Below are positions 22,914 through 33,316 of a stretch of DNA of 64,000 nt, in pieces. The notes under the pieces were generated by a model. It did no database searches and was not told the DNA's origin. It saw nothing but the letters and a program-made list of their open reading frames with translations. The position numbers and the translations under genes were made by a program. The stretch comes from Boothiomyces macroporosus. Its lineage: Eukaryota > Chytridiomycota > Chytridiomycetes > Rhizophydiales > Terramycetaceae. The DNA lies in the NCBI GenBank assembly GCA_027604185.1, contig JADGKB010000010.1, positions 124,001-188,000 on the forward strand, given 5' to 3'. Numbering within the stretch: the first letter of the stretch is position 1; every line of letters begins with the position of its first letter.

Positions 22914-23672
22914 ATGATTGACCCAGTAATTGACAACCTTGTATCTTCCTTCAATAAACAGATAGAACCAACTACACCAGTATTACCGCAAAAGGGATTC
23001 GTACTCAAGACCCAAACTATGGAAGAGTCTAATTATCCTTCCCAAACCAAAGTATTCATTAACGTTTGCTACTCTGATGAAATACCTTCACCACCGCTGT
23101 TACCACAAGATCAGATCCTCAAATTAATAGCGGATCAGGATAATTCAAAATACAGGGTTCCAATGTCCTGTTCCAAAGCTAGGAACGATGTAGATAAAAA
23201 AGGAAAAGTTTGCATCGTTTACGATGTGTGTATAAATACAGTCCCATACAAGATGTGTGAAAACGAACAGTTCAAGACTTTTATTATAGAATTATGTCTG
23301 GAATGGCTGGAAGAAAAGTACACGCTGCTCCTATCGCGAGGTACCTGTTATTAATTAGATATCAGCTTACCCAAGATGGCCTCAAAGGGGCAACTGGTAC
23401 CGCATTACATTAAACAGAAAAGACCGGTGATTCAGCAGACCAAGATCAGGCCAAAATATATTGTACAAAAGGATGATTTTGTTTCAGTCCAAGTTCATTT
23501 ACCGCAATTGGAAACTGTCAAAGATTTAGCTTTGGAGATTGAAAAGAACAAGATTTTTATTGATCATGAATTGTACGAATTGACGATTGACTTGGACTGC
23601 ACTGTTTACGATGGTAAAGCGCAGTTTGACTGTACCTCGAAATATCTCTATATTACTCTTGATATCTTGTGA
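22914..23672 (+). CDS. PIH1: PIH1-domain protein (R2TP/Pih1 type)
   Basis: Adaptor of the Hsp90 R2TP complex, which assembles snoRNPs, PIKKs and, in ciliates and animals, axonemal dyneins. 246 residues. The PIH1 domain spans roughly residues 30-160 with KVFINVCYSDEIPSPP, RVPMSCSKARNDVDKKGK, IVYDVCIN and ELCLEWLEEKYTLLLSRDISLPKM; the Lys-rich stretch binds phosphopeptides in relatives. A CS-like beta domain may follow (VSVQVHLPQLETVKDLALEIE). The intron (23341-23358) is 18 nt, the shortest in the window, and its removal rebuilds SRDISLPKM. It fits well as PIH1D1/D2-like rather than the dynein-specific paralogues, but the subgroup is not certain. Confidence 0.88.
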
Positions 23673-23912
23673 TCCTAGTAAATAAAAGATCTTGAATAGT
23701 AGACACGTTGCTTTCAACAAAAGGCCCTTGCCGCAGTCAATGCTAAATACACCGCAATGGTAATTATAAGCAGTGTTTTCATTGGTTGTTGGAAAACCTA
23801 GTGGGCAATGCACACCATTGAGTACCCACGTTTTACCAAGAAAGTAAACTCAAGAGACTTGAAAAACGTGTAATAGTACTATAAATGCAGCTTGAATTTG
23901 CTATCTACACTC

Positions 23913-25248
23913 ATGCTCTCTTTACTCTTGACTTTTGTATCTGCTATATCTTTGAAAATAAAGAATGTCGTGGTCTTGGTGCAGGAAAACCGATCGTTTG
24001 ATACTCTTGCTGGAGGCTTTGACTATGATCCTTCAATCAATGGCCTAGTCGGCAAATCATTCTGCAACCCTACCGATGTCAACAATCCATCCACCACTGT
24101 ATGCTCAGATCAGATCCAACAAGCTCAAGATGTTGTTAGCGATGATCCTGATCATTCTCTTACTGGTACTTCCTTTGATTTGTATTCACAATATGTTCCT
24201 GACGAACAGCAAATCAAGAATGGCCAGCTAGTAGCTACAATGCAAGGATTTATGAATGAACAAGAAAATCGTTATGGCAATGACAATGTTAGAGCTTCTG
24301 CTATTTTGAACTACTATCATCCATCTCAAGTACCAGTGTTTCACGATTTGGCTAGAAACTACTTGCTGTTTGATGAATGGTTTTGTGCTGTTCCTGGGCC
24401 AACCAACCCCAACCGAGCATATGTAACATCAGGCACTTCACACGGCAGCGGTGATAATGATGATAGTATCTATTCGTTTGGTGGGTTTACCCACAGATCC
24501 ATTTTCCAACAACTGACTGAAAATGGTGTATCTTGGATCAATTACTCAAACTCTTCGGGAACTTCTACAGGCTACATTGAAAAATATCACAGTGCAAATG
24601 GATTCAATCCAGATTCATTGTTTTACGATTGGACATGGTCTAGCGGAGTTTACAAGAAGCAAGTCAAAGGAATTAAACAGTTCTTTACCGATGCAAAGAA
24701 TGGTAACCTCCCACAGTTTTCTTATATCAATCCAGAGTGCTGTTCATTTGATTCGATGCATCCGCCATCTCCGATTAGTATGGGAGAAGCATTTGTAAAG
24801 AAGATTTACGATGCACTGGTATCTTCGCCTCAATGGAACCAAACCTTGTTTATTCTCACTTTTGATGAAGCCGGTGGATTTGCTGATCATGTAATTCTTA
24901 TTGATATAGGTTCCTCCACCAGTTAATGTCCCAGCCGGTGACGCTCTTACTTATCAGCAAACAGCTCCAGATGGGCAAACAGCCACCTTTGATTTCACTA
25001 GACTTGGAGTTCGCGTACCAACACTGCTCATTTCACCATGGGTAGGCAAAGGTGTTGTTGAGCATCAAGCACAAACAGGCGCTTATACACACACGTCTAT
25101 CCCAAAATTCTTGTCTAGTTTGTGGAACTTGGATGCAAATAAGCCATTGACACCTCGTGTTGCCTGGTCTGCATCGATTGACCATTTGATTTTAGATTCT
25201 CCTAGAAATGATAAACCAAAGCTTTCATCACCAAATCTTGCCTTTTAA
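23913..25248 (+). CDS. Secreted phospholipase-C-type phosphoesterase (PF04185 family)
   Basis: 438-residue secreted enzyme of the bacterial/fungal phospholipase C and acid phosphatase superfamily; it should hydrolyse phospholipid or other phosphomonoester/diester substrates outside the cell. Signal peptide MLSLLLTFVSAIS, then VVVLVQENRSFDTLAGGFD (metal-binding Glu-Asn), DEWFCAVPGPTNPNR, TSHGSGDND, FSYINPECC and TFDEAGGFADHVPPP (metal-binding Asp/His). One 19-nt intron at 24891-24909 splits DH and VPPP. Start chosen at 23913 because it gives a clean signal peptide and lies 27 bp after a TATAAAT box (23880-23886). Confidence 0.93.
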
Positions 25249-25494
25249 ATAAATCAGATTGGGCAATGGAAACTGTTAGTAAAGCAATTGGTTATGGCTT
25301 TTAGTTTTAGAATATGCACAACTCTGCGATCAGTTACGCAATGTTTTTGGTCACTTTATTTTCCAACCGCGTCTGCATATCAAAGCTCCTAAAGTTAAAA
25401 TACTGTGAGCTCCGCTTAATCCAAAGTATTAATCTAAAATTGATTTCATCTTTCGCGCACGGACATTAAAAATATTGATTTTTAATCTCAGTTG

Positions 25495-27726
25495 ATGAGA
25501 ATATTTTTAATGCTTTCACTGTTACTGATATCATCAATTCTAGCGCAAAGTAGAGTATGGCTTACCTGTCCTCCTTCTTTTGACATGTCTCAAGGAAGAT
25601 CTGGAAATACAATTTCTCCTTGCGAATCGTTCACGTCAAATTCTTTTATTCAAACTGTTCAAGCTGGTTCGAGACTTAAAATTGGTTGGTGGTCTGGGAA
25701 TCTATGCGGTGGATTTGTAAAGTTATCGCTTGCACCTTTTAAACAGCCTCAAATGCAGCAGGATTTCGACAACAATCTTTTAAAGATAACTTGTTTTGGT
25801 AGTAATTCGGGAAGGTGCTCTGCATCAGGGTGCGCTCATCCTTGCGGGGCTAGAGGAGGATGTGAATTTTACAGTTCCATCAGCGATAATGAAAGGTATT
25901 CCAGCACTTATTAAGATATGACACAACAATTACTGTTCCATACAACTTGAAAGGTTCATATACTCTACAGATGGTTGCTTATATCGGAACTTCATCTTCA
26001 CCGATTTATTCATGCTCAAGACTGGAAATTCTCGGGGGCTCTACTGGCCTTTCCTGCCCACAAACAGACATATCCTTACCAAACCCCAACTGTATCCAAA
26101 CACCAACTACTCTTTACAATATCACGGATATCTTTCAAAATACTCTTGGTGGTAAGTATTATTAATTCAGGCCCATTTTGTTTTTCACCCACTGGCAGTG
26201 GCAGCATAGATGATGCCATTTCTGAAACACCAGTTAATGTTGATTGCGATCCTCGAGGAGGATGTAAAGGATATGCAGTGCCGCTAAAAGTGCCAATTTG
26301 CAATAATACTATTGGAATTGATATTTTGTCTCCATTTGTGTCTCCTCATGATGTATGTGCAGCTGCAACACCAACTGCGCCATCAATACCAACTACTACT
26401 TTGGATACCACAACGGTAACACCTTTTTCTTCCACCGAGACAACAACCGACGGTTTAGCAAGCTCGTCTACTTTGGATGTAGTTTGGACAACTCACTCTT
26501 CAGCTACTTCAACTAGTATTGAAACAAGCATGACAGATCTTACATCAAGTGTTGCAGACCCACCACCGACAACCATCAAGGTAGAAATAAGCTCAACAAC
26601 ATTTACATTGTCCGCCTTGACCACTACGAAACCTTTCGAATCAACTAAAGTAGTATCCAGCACTGAAAGAGTCTTTTCCACAACTGTATCAGAGACCACT
26701 ATTGCAAGTTCAAAAACATCCAGTACAAATACAATTGAAAACTCAACATCAGCATCAACTGGTATCTCTTCTACCGTAATTACTCCTACTAGGACAACCA
26801 CTGTCGCAAATTCACATTCATCAAGTGATAGCTATCTAACCACCGCCTCAATTGAAACAACGGATTATTCTTCTCTGTCTTTCGTTTCATTTACTGGTGC
26901 TCCATCAATGCTAACCACCCTATTGAAAACTACATCTTTTTCAACTATAAGAATAGTTGAATCTACTTTATCTTCCCAAACTACCACCAAAACAGGAAGC
27001 GCAGATATTCCTACTTCGACATCACTTGCCAGTGAAGCTTCCTTATCTACCATGGCTAGCTCAAGCAAAGGTATATTTGAATCGACAACAACATTAATTC
27101 CTACAACTCTAATTTATATTAGCGATACAGTACCACCCATTACCGCCGGAACTTCTTTTGTTCCTGCTGTATCATCCACCAGAAATTCAATTTCAGAAAC
27201 TACTTTACAATCCTCCCAAAGCACTGCTGCCATTTCCAAATCAGCAAGTATCTCAAGCGCAACATCCACTGCCAAATCAGTGAATTTTTTGGGAACAGTT
27301 GGCGATAACCTTCCTACTCCGATGCCAGCTACAGACCAGTATACTCCTCCCACTCCATCTTCTATTATTGGTGCATGTGGCCCTCAATACGGGTCATGCG
27401 CTTCGGGGTATTGTTGTTCGCAATATAACTATTGTGGTAAATGTTGATCTCACGTAGGTATGGATGACACGTACTGCGGACAAGGATGCCAACCACTTTA
27501 TGGAAATTGTACCAGCTCCACTCCCCCTACTATATCATCACCACCTATAGATTTGACACTTCCGTGCAATTTTGGCAATCAAACTTGTATTGATGATCAA
27601 TACGCCGTTTGCAACTATGTTGAAATAGGTGGAATGTATACTACAAGATTTGTGTTGCAAGATTGCGGCGCAGGGATGATTTGTACTTTGAAATATGGAT
27701 TTCCTATGTGTGATTTAACTCAATAA
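25495..27726 (+). CDS. Secreted chitin-binding protein: possible LPMO-like head, Ser/Thr linker, CBM18, CBM19-like tail
   Basis: 723 residues with introns at 25896-25915, 26152-26170 and 27437-27457. A signal peptide (MRIFLMLSLLLISSILAQ) precedes a cysteine-rich domain starting RVWLTCPPSFDMSQGRSG with GSRLKIGWW and GSYTLQMVAYIG, an arrangement that recalls fungal LPMO (AA11/X325-like) folds; but the mature N-terminus lacks the copper-binding His, so oxidase activity is doubtful. About 300 Ser/Thr-rich residues follow (mucin-like stalk), then a hevein-type CBM18 (CGPQYGSCASGYCCSQYNYCG) and a CBM19-like cysteine module (NFGNQTCIDDQYAVC, CGAGMICT). Likely binds chitin at the cell surface or in a host wall. 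The head-domain call is tentative. Confidence 0.8.
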
Positions 27727-28183
27727 ACATTGTACCTAGCTAATTTAGGCGGTGATTGTTTATTTCCATGCGAATAACGCACTTGGGTAATCATTGTTGT
27801 TGTGCTGAGCTTCACTACACTCGCTTGTTACTACCATTTCGCGATACTGGCTTTGAAAACATCACTTGAATTGTTTATCAGCAACTAGTAGCTTAACAAG
27901 CACCCGCTTTAATCGGTCACAGTCGGAACAGCTTGCCCTCGTTGACTTGCTGATTTTTGGCATTGGTCTTCCTTTCTGGGTACATTCGGGGGTAAAAATT
28001 ACAAACACACCGCTTTAAAAGAAACGACCGCATTAACCGTAAGACTTAATGCCACCAACCTTCCATTTACTTCCTTTACATTCTCGATTAATCCTATCTC
28101 CTTGATGCCTACCCGAGGTTTATCCATTCCGAGAAAAGCCACACCAAGCAGAATATGTATTTGGCGACAATTTATTTTCAAAA
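27727..28183. other. Spacer before the glycosyltransferase gene
   Basis: About 460 bp with no supportable gene on either strand. Confidence 0.4.
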
Positions 28184-29584
28184 ATGACAGTCACAGAGCA
28201 TTTGGTAGCGTTTACTTTTAGAGATTTTTCTCACTTTCTCCCAACTATTCAGCTCTGCACCATCTTGGCAAAGACAAAGAATACTCACACAACCATAGTC
28301 CTAGATGAAACCTCCATCAAGAGAATACATGACAGCAACTTGATCCCTGAAGAGCTCAAAGATTCTGTACCGGGTATTCAGCTATATCCATTTTCGTCTG
28401 ATAATAACGAGATGCCAGATTTTTTTGATGCTATGGTGGCGGCCACCCCAAAAGCTGTGGAAGACATCTCTGAAAAAATCCCAGTAACTGGATTCATTTT
28501 TGAAACATTCGGAGCTCATGCGTACGAAAAAACAGTTCAATTCAATCTCCCACACTATGTCTTTTTCTCTATAAACGCACTGGCAACCACTCACCGAGCA
28601 GCACCAAGTTTTTATCCTGAAATGTTCAAGGCACAACCCAAGTTACCCGAAAGAGTAACTCATGAGGTATGTCTAACCTCAGTAAACGATATTGAAATGC
28701 TGCACTGGCTCAACAAGCGATTTAAAACTGGTCTGATTTCAGCCCCTCCAATTGAACATGAAGTCAACAACCTGCCAAGACCAACTAAATCTAGGATGCA
28801 CGATGACAAGTATTTGATCAAGGCTATGAAAAGCGCGAAAGCCATCTTGATCAACTCATTTGAAGCATTTGATAACGAAGAATCATTCAAACACTTGATG
28901 ACACATCCAGAAATGAAATCAGAATTCAAGATGGTAGGACCAGTAGGATTGTATCGTGAAATCAAAGCTAGAGATAATTTAGATCATCCAATATTAACAT
29001 GGTTAGATGGTCAAAAAGAAAGCTCAGTACTTTATGTTGCTCATGGATCGCATCTAGTCATAAAAGACAGCGAAGTTCCAGAATTGGAAAAAGCACTTTT
29101 AGAATTGGATATTCCATTCATTTGGTCACTCCCAGAGAAACAACATCATCTTTTAGCAGACAAATCACTCTGTATTTCTAAAGATGTTGAATCTATCAAT
29201 CAAAAGGCAGTCATTACTTCTTGGGCGCCACAAGACGGAATCCTAAAGCATAAAAACACTGCTGCTTTTGTTTCTCATGTTGGATGGAACAGCATGCTTG
29301 AAGCGATGAATGGAGGAGTGCCAATAGTCGCTTGGCCACTGTTTGCAGAGCAGTTTATCAATGCTTCAATGGTGTCAGCCAAAGGAATGGGTATTTTGAT
29401 GGAAGGAACTAGCAGAGTCAGTGAAACCTATTTGAAGAGTGATGACATCAAATCTCAAATATTAAAGGTACTGCCGGAGGACGGAACTAGTCCGTTCAAA
29501 GCAAAAATGCAGTACTATCAAAACGAAATTAGAAATGCCGTTGAGCGAAATGGTACTTCATTCAACTCTATCTGCTCATTATAA
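28184..29584 (+). CDS. UDP-glycosyltransferase (GT1) with plant-type PSPG box
   Basis: 466-residue, intronless GT-B enzyme that transfers a sugar from a UDP-sugar to a small acceptor. The N-terminal domain has the catalytic His region (SHFLP, His17). The C-terminal donor site is a complete 44-residue PSPG motif from Trp347 to Gln390: WAPQDGILKH, FVSHVGWNS, LEAM, GVPIVAWPLFAEQ. The usual HCGWNS is HVGWNS. No signal peptide or C-terminal membrane anchor, unlike animal UGTs, so it should be cytosolic. The plant-like motif could mean transfer from a plant or alga, but cytosolic UGTs of similar type exist in some early fungi. Acceptor unknown. Confidence 0.92.
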   Translation: MTVTEHLVAFTFRDFSHFLPTIQLCTILAKTKNTHTTIVLDETSIKRIHDSNLIPEELKDSVPGIQLYPFSSDNNEMPDFFDAMVAATPKAVEDISEKIPVTGFIFETFGAHAYEKTVQFNLPHYVFFSINALATTHRAAPSFYPEMFKAQPKLPERVTHEVCLTSVNDIEMLHWLNKRFKTGLISAPPIEHEVNNLPRPTKSRMHDDKYLIKAMKSAKAILINSFEAFDNEESFKHLMTHPEMKSEFKMVGPVGLYREIKARDNLDHPILTWLDGQKESSVLYVAHGSHLVIKDSEVPELEKALLELDIPFIWSLPEKQHHLLADKSLCISKDVESINQKAVITSWAPQDGILKHKNTAAFVSHVGWNSMLEAMNGGVPIVAWPLFAEQFINASMVSAKGMGILMEGTSRVSETYLKSDDIKSQILKVLPEDGTSPFKAKMQYYQNEIRNAVERNGTSFNSICSL

Positions 29585-30060
29585 TATAATGTTGTATTTC
29601 CAATTAACCACTTTGACTCATACTTGCGTCTCAGCCTGTTTATCAAGTACCCACTCAAAACCTAAGGACAACAGAATATTGTCTTGTGAGCAATTTGATT
29701 TATTTGGAGATTGATAAATGTATCGTTTAGATCGATTCCTTGTTCTTTTTTAAACAATACAACTCGATCACAGGGATTTAAAGGCTGCTAATTCATATCA
29801 TTAATTAATGAAGGCTGAAGCGATTGAAGCAGCAATTTGTCCAAATTTAGTACTGTTCCGCTTGAACAAAAAAATCCTCCGTTTCCAATCCAAGATCCGA
29901 AAAACAGTCAAGCAAATGGACAGTGTTCTATTCAACTATGCACGTCTGAATAGCTGGTAGTTCTAATCCAACTCAATCACAGTCTATTATAAATTAATAT
30001 TTTTCCAGTTGTCTGTGTGCACTACGTCAAAATGTTTGATTAAAATTATATTAAATTTCG
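29585..30060. other. Spacer with a possible 50-residue ORF
   Basis: A plus-strand ORF at 29808-29960 (50 residues; includes LVLFRLNKKILRFQSKI and KQMDSVLFNYARLNSW) is basic and amphipathic but has no TATA box at the usual spacing. Probably not enough to call a gene. Nothing else seen. Confidence 0.3.
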
Positions 30061-30068
30061 TATAAAAG
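30061..30068 (+). promoter_or_regulatory. TATA box of the 30093 gene
   Basis: TATAAAAG, 25 bp before the ATG. Confidence 0.6.
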
Positions 30069-30092
30069 AGAAAAAGTGGTGGACAAAAGCAA

Positions 30093-30755
30093 ATGAAATT
30101 CTTTTCCATCGCCTTGATTTCCATTGCGCTTGCAACTACTACCACCAAAAAAACCAAAACTGCAACAAAGACCCCGTCAATCAAAACCACAAAAACCAAG
30201 ACTGCTACTGTTACAAAGACTCCATCCATCACCAGATCCAAAACAGTAACTGCTACCAAAACCACCACTAAAGTAATCAACCCTATTGGAACTTTGACTA
30301 CTACTACTGAAACTTCAACTCCGACCGGTAATTGCCCAGTTTACCCGGACATTCCTGCAAATTCTGATTGCTCATCATTTTCAGAAGGATATTCAACATG
30401 TGTTGGTGATACCGGGTCTTCTTCATCTTCCATTGCAATTTGTGATAATAACGCGTTTGTGTTAATTGCATGCCCTTCAGGCACATCATGCGTAATCAAC
30501 AATGGTGCTGCTTATTGCGGTTACCAATGTGTAAACGGTGGAACCGGTAATTCTTGTGGAACCGTCTATCCTGATCTTTCTCAAGCAACCAATTGTACTT
30601 TTGGACAACAGACTTGCTCTGGTACCCAAATCGCTACTTGTGTTTATACTGATGTATATCTAAGCACTGGATATATTACTATGGATTGCGGGCCGCAACA
30701 ACAGTGCTTGCTGTCTAATAACCTTCCAATTTGTCAACTGTGCCCATCTTCCTAA
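30093..30755 (+). CDS. Secreted Thr/Lys-rich protein with two CBM19-like cysteine modules
   Basis: 220 residues, no intron. Signal peptide MKFFSIALISIALA, a Thr/Lys-rich low-complexity stalk (KKTKTATKTPSIKT and similar), then a linker with the NPIG motif related to the NPIPT linkers of the next two genes. Two six-to-eight-cysteine modules follow: CPVYPDIPANSDC... and TVYPDLSQATNCTFGQQTCSG with CGPQQQC. The pattern G-x3-C-SGT-x3-C-x(n)-C-x3-QC resembles CBM19 chitin-binding domains. Probably a wall or matrix protein. Confidence 0.8.
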   Translation: MKFFSIALISIALATTTTKKTKTATKTPSIKTTKTKTATVTKTPSITRSKTVTATKTTTKVINPIGTLTTTTETSTPTGNCPVYPDIPANSDCSSFSEGYSTCVGDTGSSSSSIAICDNNAFVLIACPSGTSCVINNGAAYCGYQCVNGGTGNSCGTVYPDLSQATNCTFGQQTCSGTQIATCVYTDVYLSTGYITMDCGPQQQCLLSNNLPICQLCPSS

Positions 30756-31021
30756 CTATGATTTTTGAATATAACCATGCACTTCAAATTATGATTTTCA
30801 CTTTTAATCGACCAATATTTATACCTGCATTACTTTAGAGAACCCCTTGTCGATCGCTAGCCTTCCTGAACCAAGTAGCAGAGTGTATCCAGAGACCGTA
30901 GATCTAGTTGGGCCTTACCCGAATTATGCGGCTTTACTATAAATTGCTCATTATTTTTCGGACTTGATATTTTTAATATGACATTTAATTTTCGTCCATG
31001 GCGGAGTACTATATTAAATCA
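30756..31021. other. Spacer
   Basis: About 270 bp, nothing seen beyond the promoter of the next gene. Confidence 0.4.
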
Positions 31022-31030
31022 TATATAAAG
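31022..31030 (+). promoter_or_regulatory. TATA box of the 31062 gene
   Basis: TATATAAAG, 32 bp before the ATG. Confidence 0.6.
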
Positions 31031-31061
31031 GTGAATCTGATACGCGAATTTTCTACTCGCA

Positions 31062-32810
31062 ATGAAACAGATCTTCTTGGTTAGCATCGCCCTGGCTCAA
31101 TCTACTACTCTTAGCCCCCAGATCCCTAATCCCAGTGGATTGTGTGGGCCAAGTTCACCCGTTCCTACATGTATTATTGGCTGTTGTTCAAAATATGGAT
31201 ATTGGTAAGCAATTGTTAACTGTAGTGGTACAGATACTGCTTGGTGTGGTGTAAATTCTGGTTGCCTTTCAATGTACTCTCAATCTGTAAATGGAGTGAG
31301 TTTATGTCTCGCACCACAAGCAACCACTACTACTACAACAAAGAATATCAATCCCATCCCAACCCAAACTACCAGCTCAGCATCAAGTGTTAAAACGACT
31401 ACTACCAAAAACGTAAATCCTATCCCAACCATGACAACTACCACCACAGCCCCTAGTCCAACATCTACTGGCACTTGCCCAGTTTATCCCGACTTGACTG
31501 GTGTCACAGGTTGTACATACGGGGCAATCACTTGCTCTGGAACACAACAGGCAGTTTGCAACTACGTTGATATCAATCTCAACACTGCCTGGGTAATCAC
31601 CCCTTGCAATGCAGGATTTCAATGCTCTGTAATAGGTGTTAATAACGTTCTTTGTATTGACAGCAATTCTTGTACTAGTGTTAAGACAACCACTACCAAA
31701 AATGTCAATCCGATTCCAACTCAAACTTCTACCAAGTTAACAACTACTGCAAAGAAAACATCCACTGTATCAAAGGCTACCACTGCAATCAAGACCACCA
31801 CTGCAATCAAGACCACCACCGCAAAGAAAACATCAACTGCAATCAAGACCACAACTACCAAAAACGTAAATCCTATTCCAACCATGACAACTACCACAAC
31901 AGCACCAAACCCAACATCCACTGGCACTTGCCCAGTTTATCCTGACTTGACTGGTGTCACAGGTTGTACATATGGTGCCTATAGTTGTTCTGGAACTTCC
32001 TTAGCGGTCTGCAACTATGTTGATATCAATCTCAACACTGCCTGGGTGATAACACCTTGCTCATCTGGCACTCAATGCTCAGTAATTGGCCCAAATAATA
32101 TTATATGTGCAAGTGGCTCTTCTTGCACAGCAATCAAAACTACAACTACTAAAAACGTCAATCCAATCCCAACACAAACAACAACCACAGTTACAACAAC
32201 AACTGGAATCAAGACCACTACTGTAAAGACAACTACAACAAAGAACGTTAATCCTATTCCTACATTAACAACTTCTACTGTAAGCCCAACGTCCACTTGC
32301 TCGACTTACCCAGATTTAACCGGAGTCACTGGTTGTACCTATGGAACAATCACATGCTCAGGAACTTCTCAAGCAATCTGTAACTATGTTGACGTCAACT
32401 ACGATACTGCATACTTTATTTCACCATGTGGTCCAGGTTTACAGTGCGTACAAACTGGAATCAATAATATCCTTTGTTTACCATCCATATCTTGCTCCGT
32501 AACTACAACAACAAAAAACATTAACCCTATTCCAACTCAAACTACTACAACCAAGAAAATCAATCCTATACCGACCCAGACAACTTCCGCGCCTTCTTCA
32601 ACATGTACTGCTAATGCCGATTTATCGTCTGTTACTGGCTGTATTTTTGGGCAATGGGCATGCTCAGGCACTCAAGTCGCGCAGTGTGTTCAAGTGGATT
32701 CCAATCCTCTGAATAATGTGTATCAGATGACTCCGTGCTATGGAACTAATCAGTGTCAGGTACTGGATGATCAATTCTTTCCATATAATGTTGGATGTTT
32801 ACCATGTTGA
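31062..32810 (+). CDS. Secreted CBM18 protein with four CBM19-like modules and Thr-rich linkers
   Basis: 575 residues; one 21-nt intron (31205-31225) inside the CBM18 domain. Signal peptide MKQIFLVSIALAQS, then a hevein-type CBM18 (LCGPSSPVPTCIIGCCSKYG, YCGTDTAWCGV). Four tandem cysteine modules follow, the first three starting C-x-x-YPDLTGVTGCTYG with CSGT, CNYVD and QC; modules 1 and 2 are nearly identical in protein, showing recent internal duplication. Modules are separated by Thr/Lys-rich linkers carrying KN[VI]NPIPT repeats, likely O-glycosylated. Expected to be an extended chitin-binding surface or matrix protein. Confidence 0.87.
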
Positions 32811-33211
32811 GTTTATCAATATATTTCGTTTTGTTTTATTTCTAGCTCCAAGTTTAAACGCACATAGTAATGAGACTCCAAGTCTGACTTGACTATGAAC
32901 GATATAATACCCTGGCGCATACTTTTGTTCCTATTCAATCCTGAAATTGCCCTTTAGCTTACCAACGCACTATTCAGACCACACCAACAAAATCGATTCT
33001 TGTTGTTTTAATAGTTATACTTACGAATAGTAGCAGTTGATTTGCTATACACTATTGTCGACCTCTTTAAATATATCAACTGGAGGTTTGCGATACAAAA
33101 TCAATAACGTTGATCGAAATAGTGGAATCTCTTGCAATATAAGAGATTTATATTCGCACAAAGAAATCTAGACCCACGAGCCAATAGTAGTATTTAATAT
33201 ATTTTGTAACC
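32811..33211. other. Spacer before the 33317 gene
   Basis: No gene seen; AT-rich, several short A/T runs. Confidence 0.4.
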
Positions 33212-33243
33212 TCCGATTGATTTCTATAGTGGTATCAATCGGA
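33212..33243. promoter_or_regulatory. Perfect 10-bp inverted repeat in the promoter of the 33317 gene
   Basis: Arms TCCGATTGAT (33212-33221) and ATCAATCGGA (33234-33243) flank a 12-nt centre, 38 bp before the TATA box. Position and symmetry suggest an operator for a dimeric factor; function is inference. Confidence 0.4.
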
Positions 33244-33281
33244 ATAAACAAACGCGCTTTCGGAGACAACTCGAAGAAATC

Positions 33282-33290
33282 TATAAATAG
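33282..33290 (+). promoter_or_regulatory. TATA box of the 33317 gene
   Basis: TATAAATAG, 26 bp before the ATG. Confidence 0.65.
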
Positions 33291-33316
33291 AAACAGAATA
33301 TACTATTTTCCAAATA

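Noticed and set aside
26493..27353. Long antisense open frames opposite the Ser/Thr-rich stalk
   Set aside because: They arise from Thr/Ser codon bias (ACN/TCN) read in reverse as Val/Leu/Glu; no start context, no TATA box.
31272..32810. CRISPR-like or satellite array because of the repeated Thr-linker DNA
   Set aside because: Repeats are in frame, imperfect, and encode NPIPT linkers and cysteine modules of one secreted protein.
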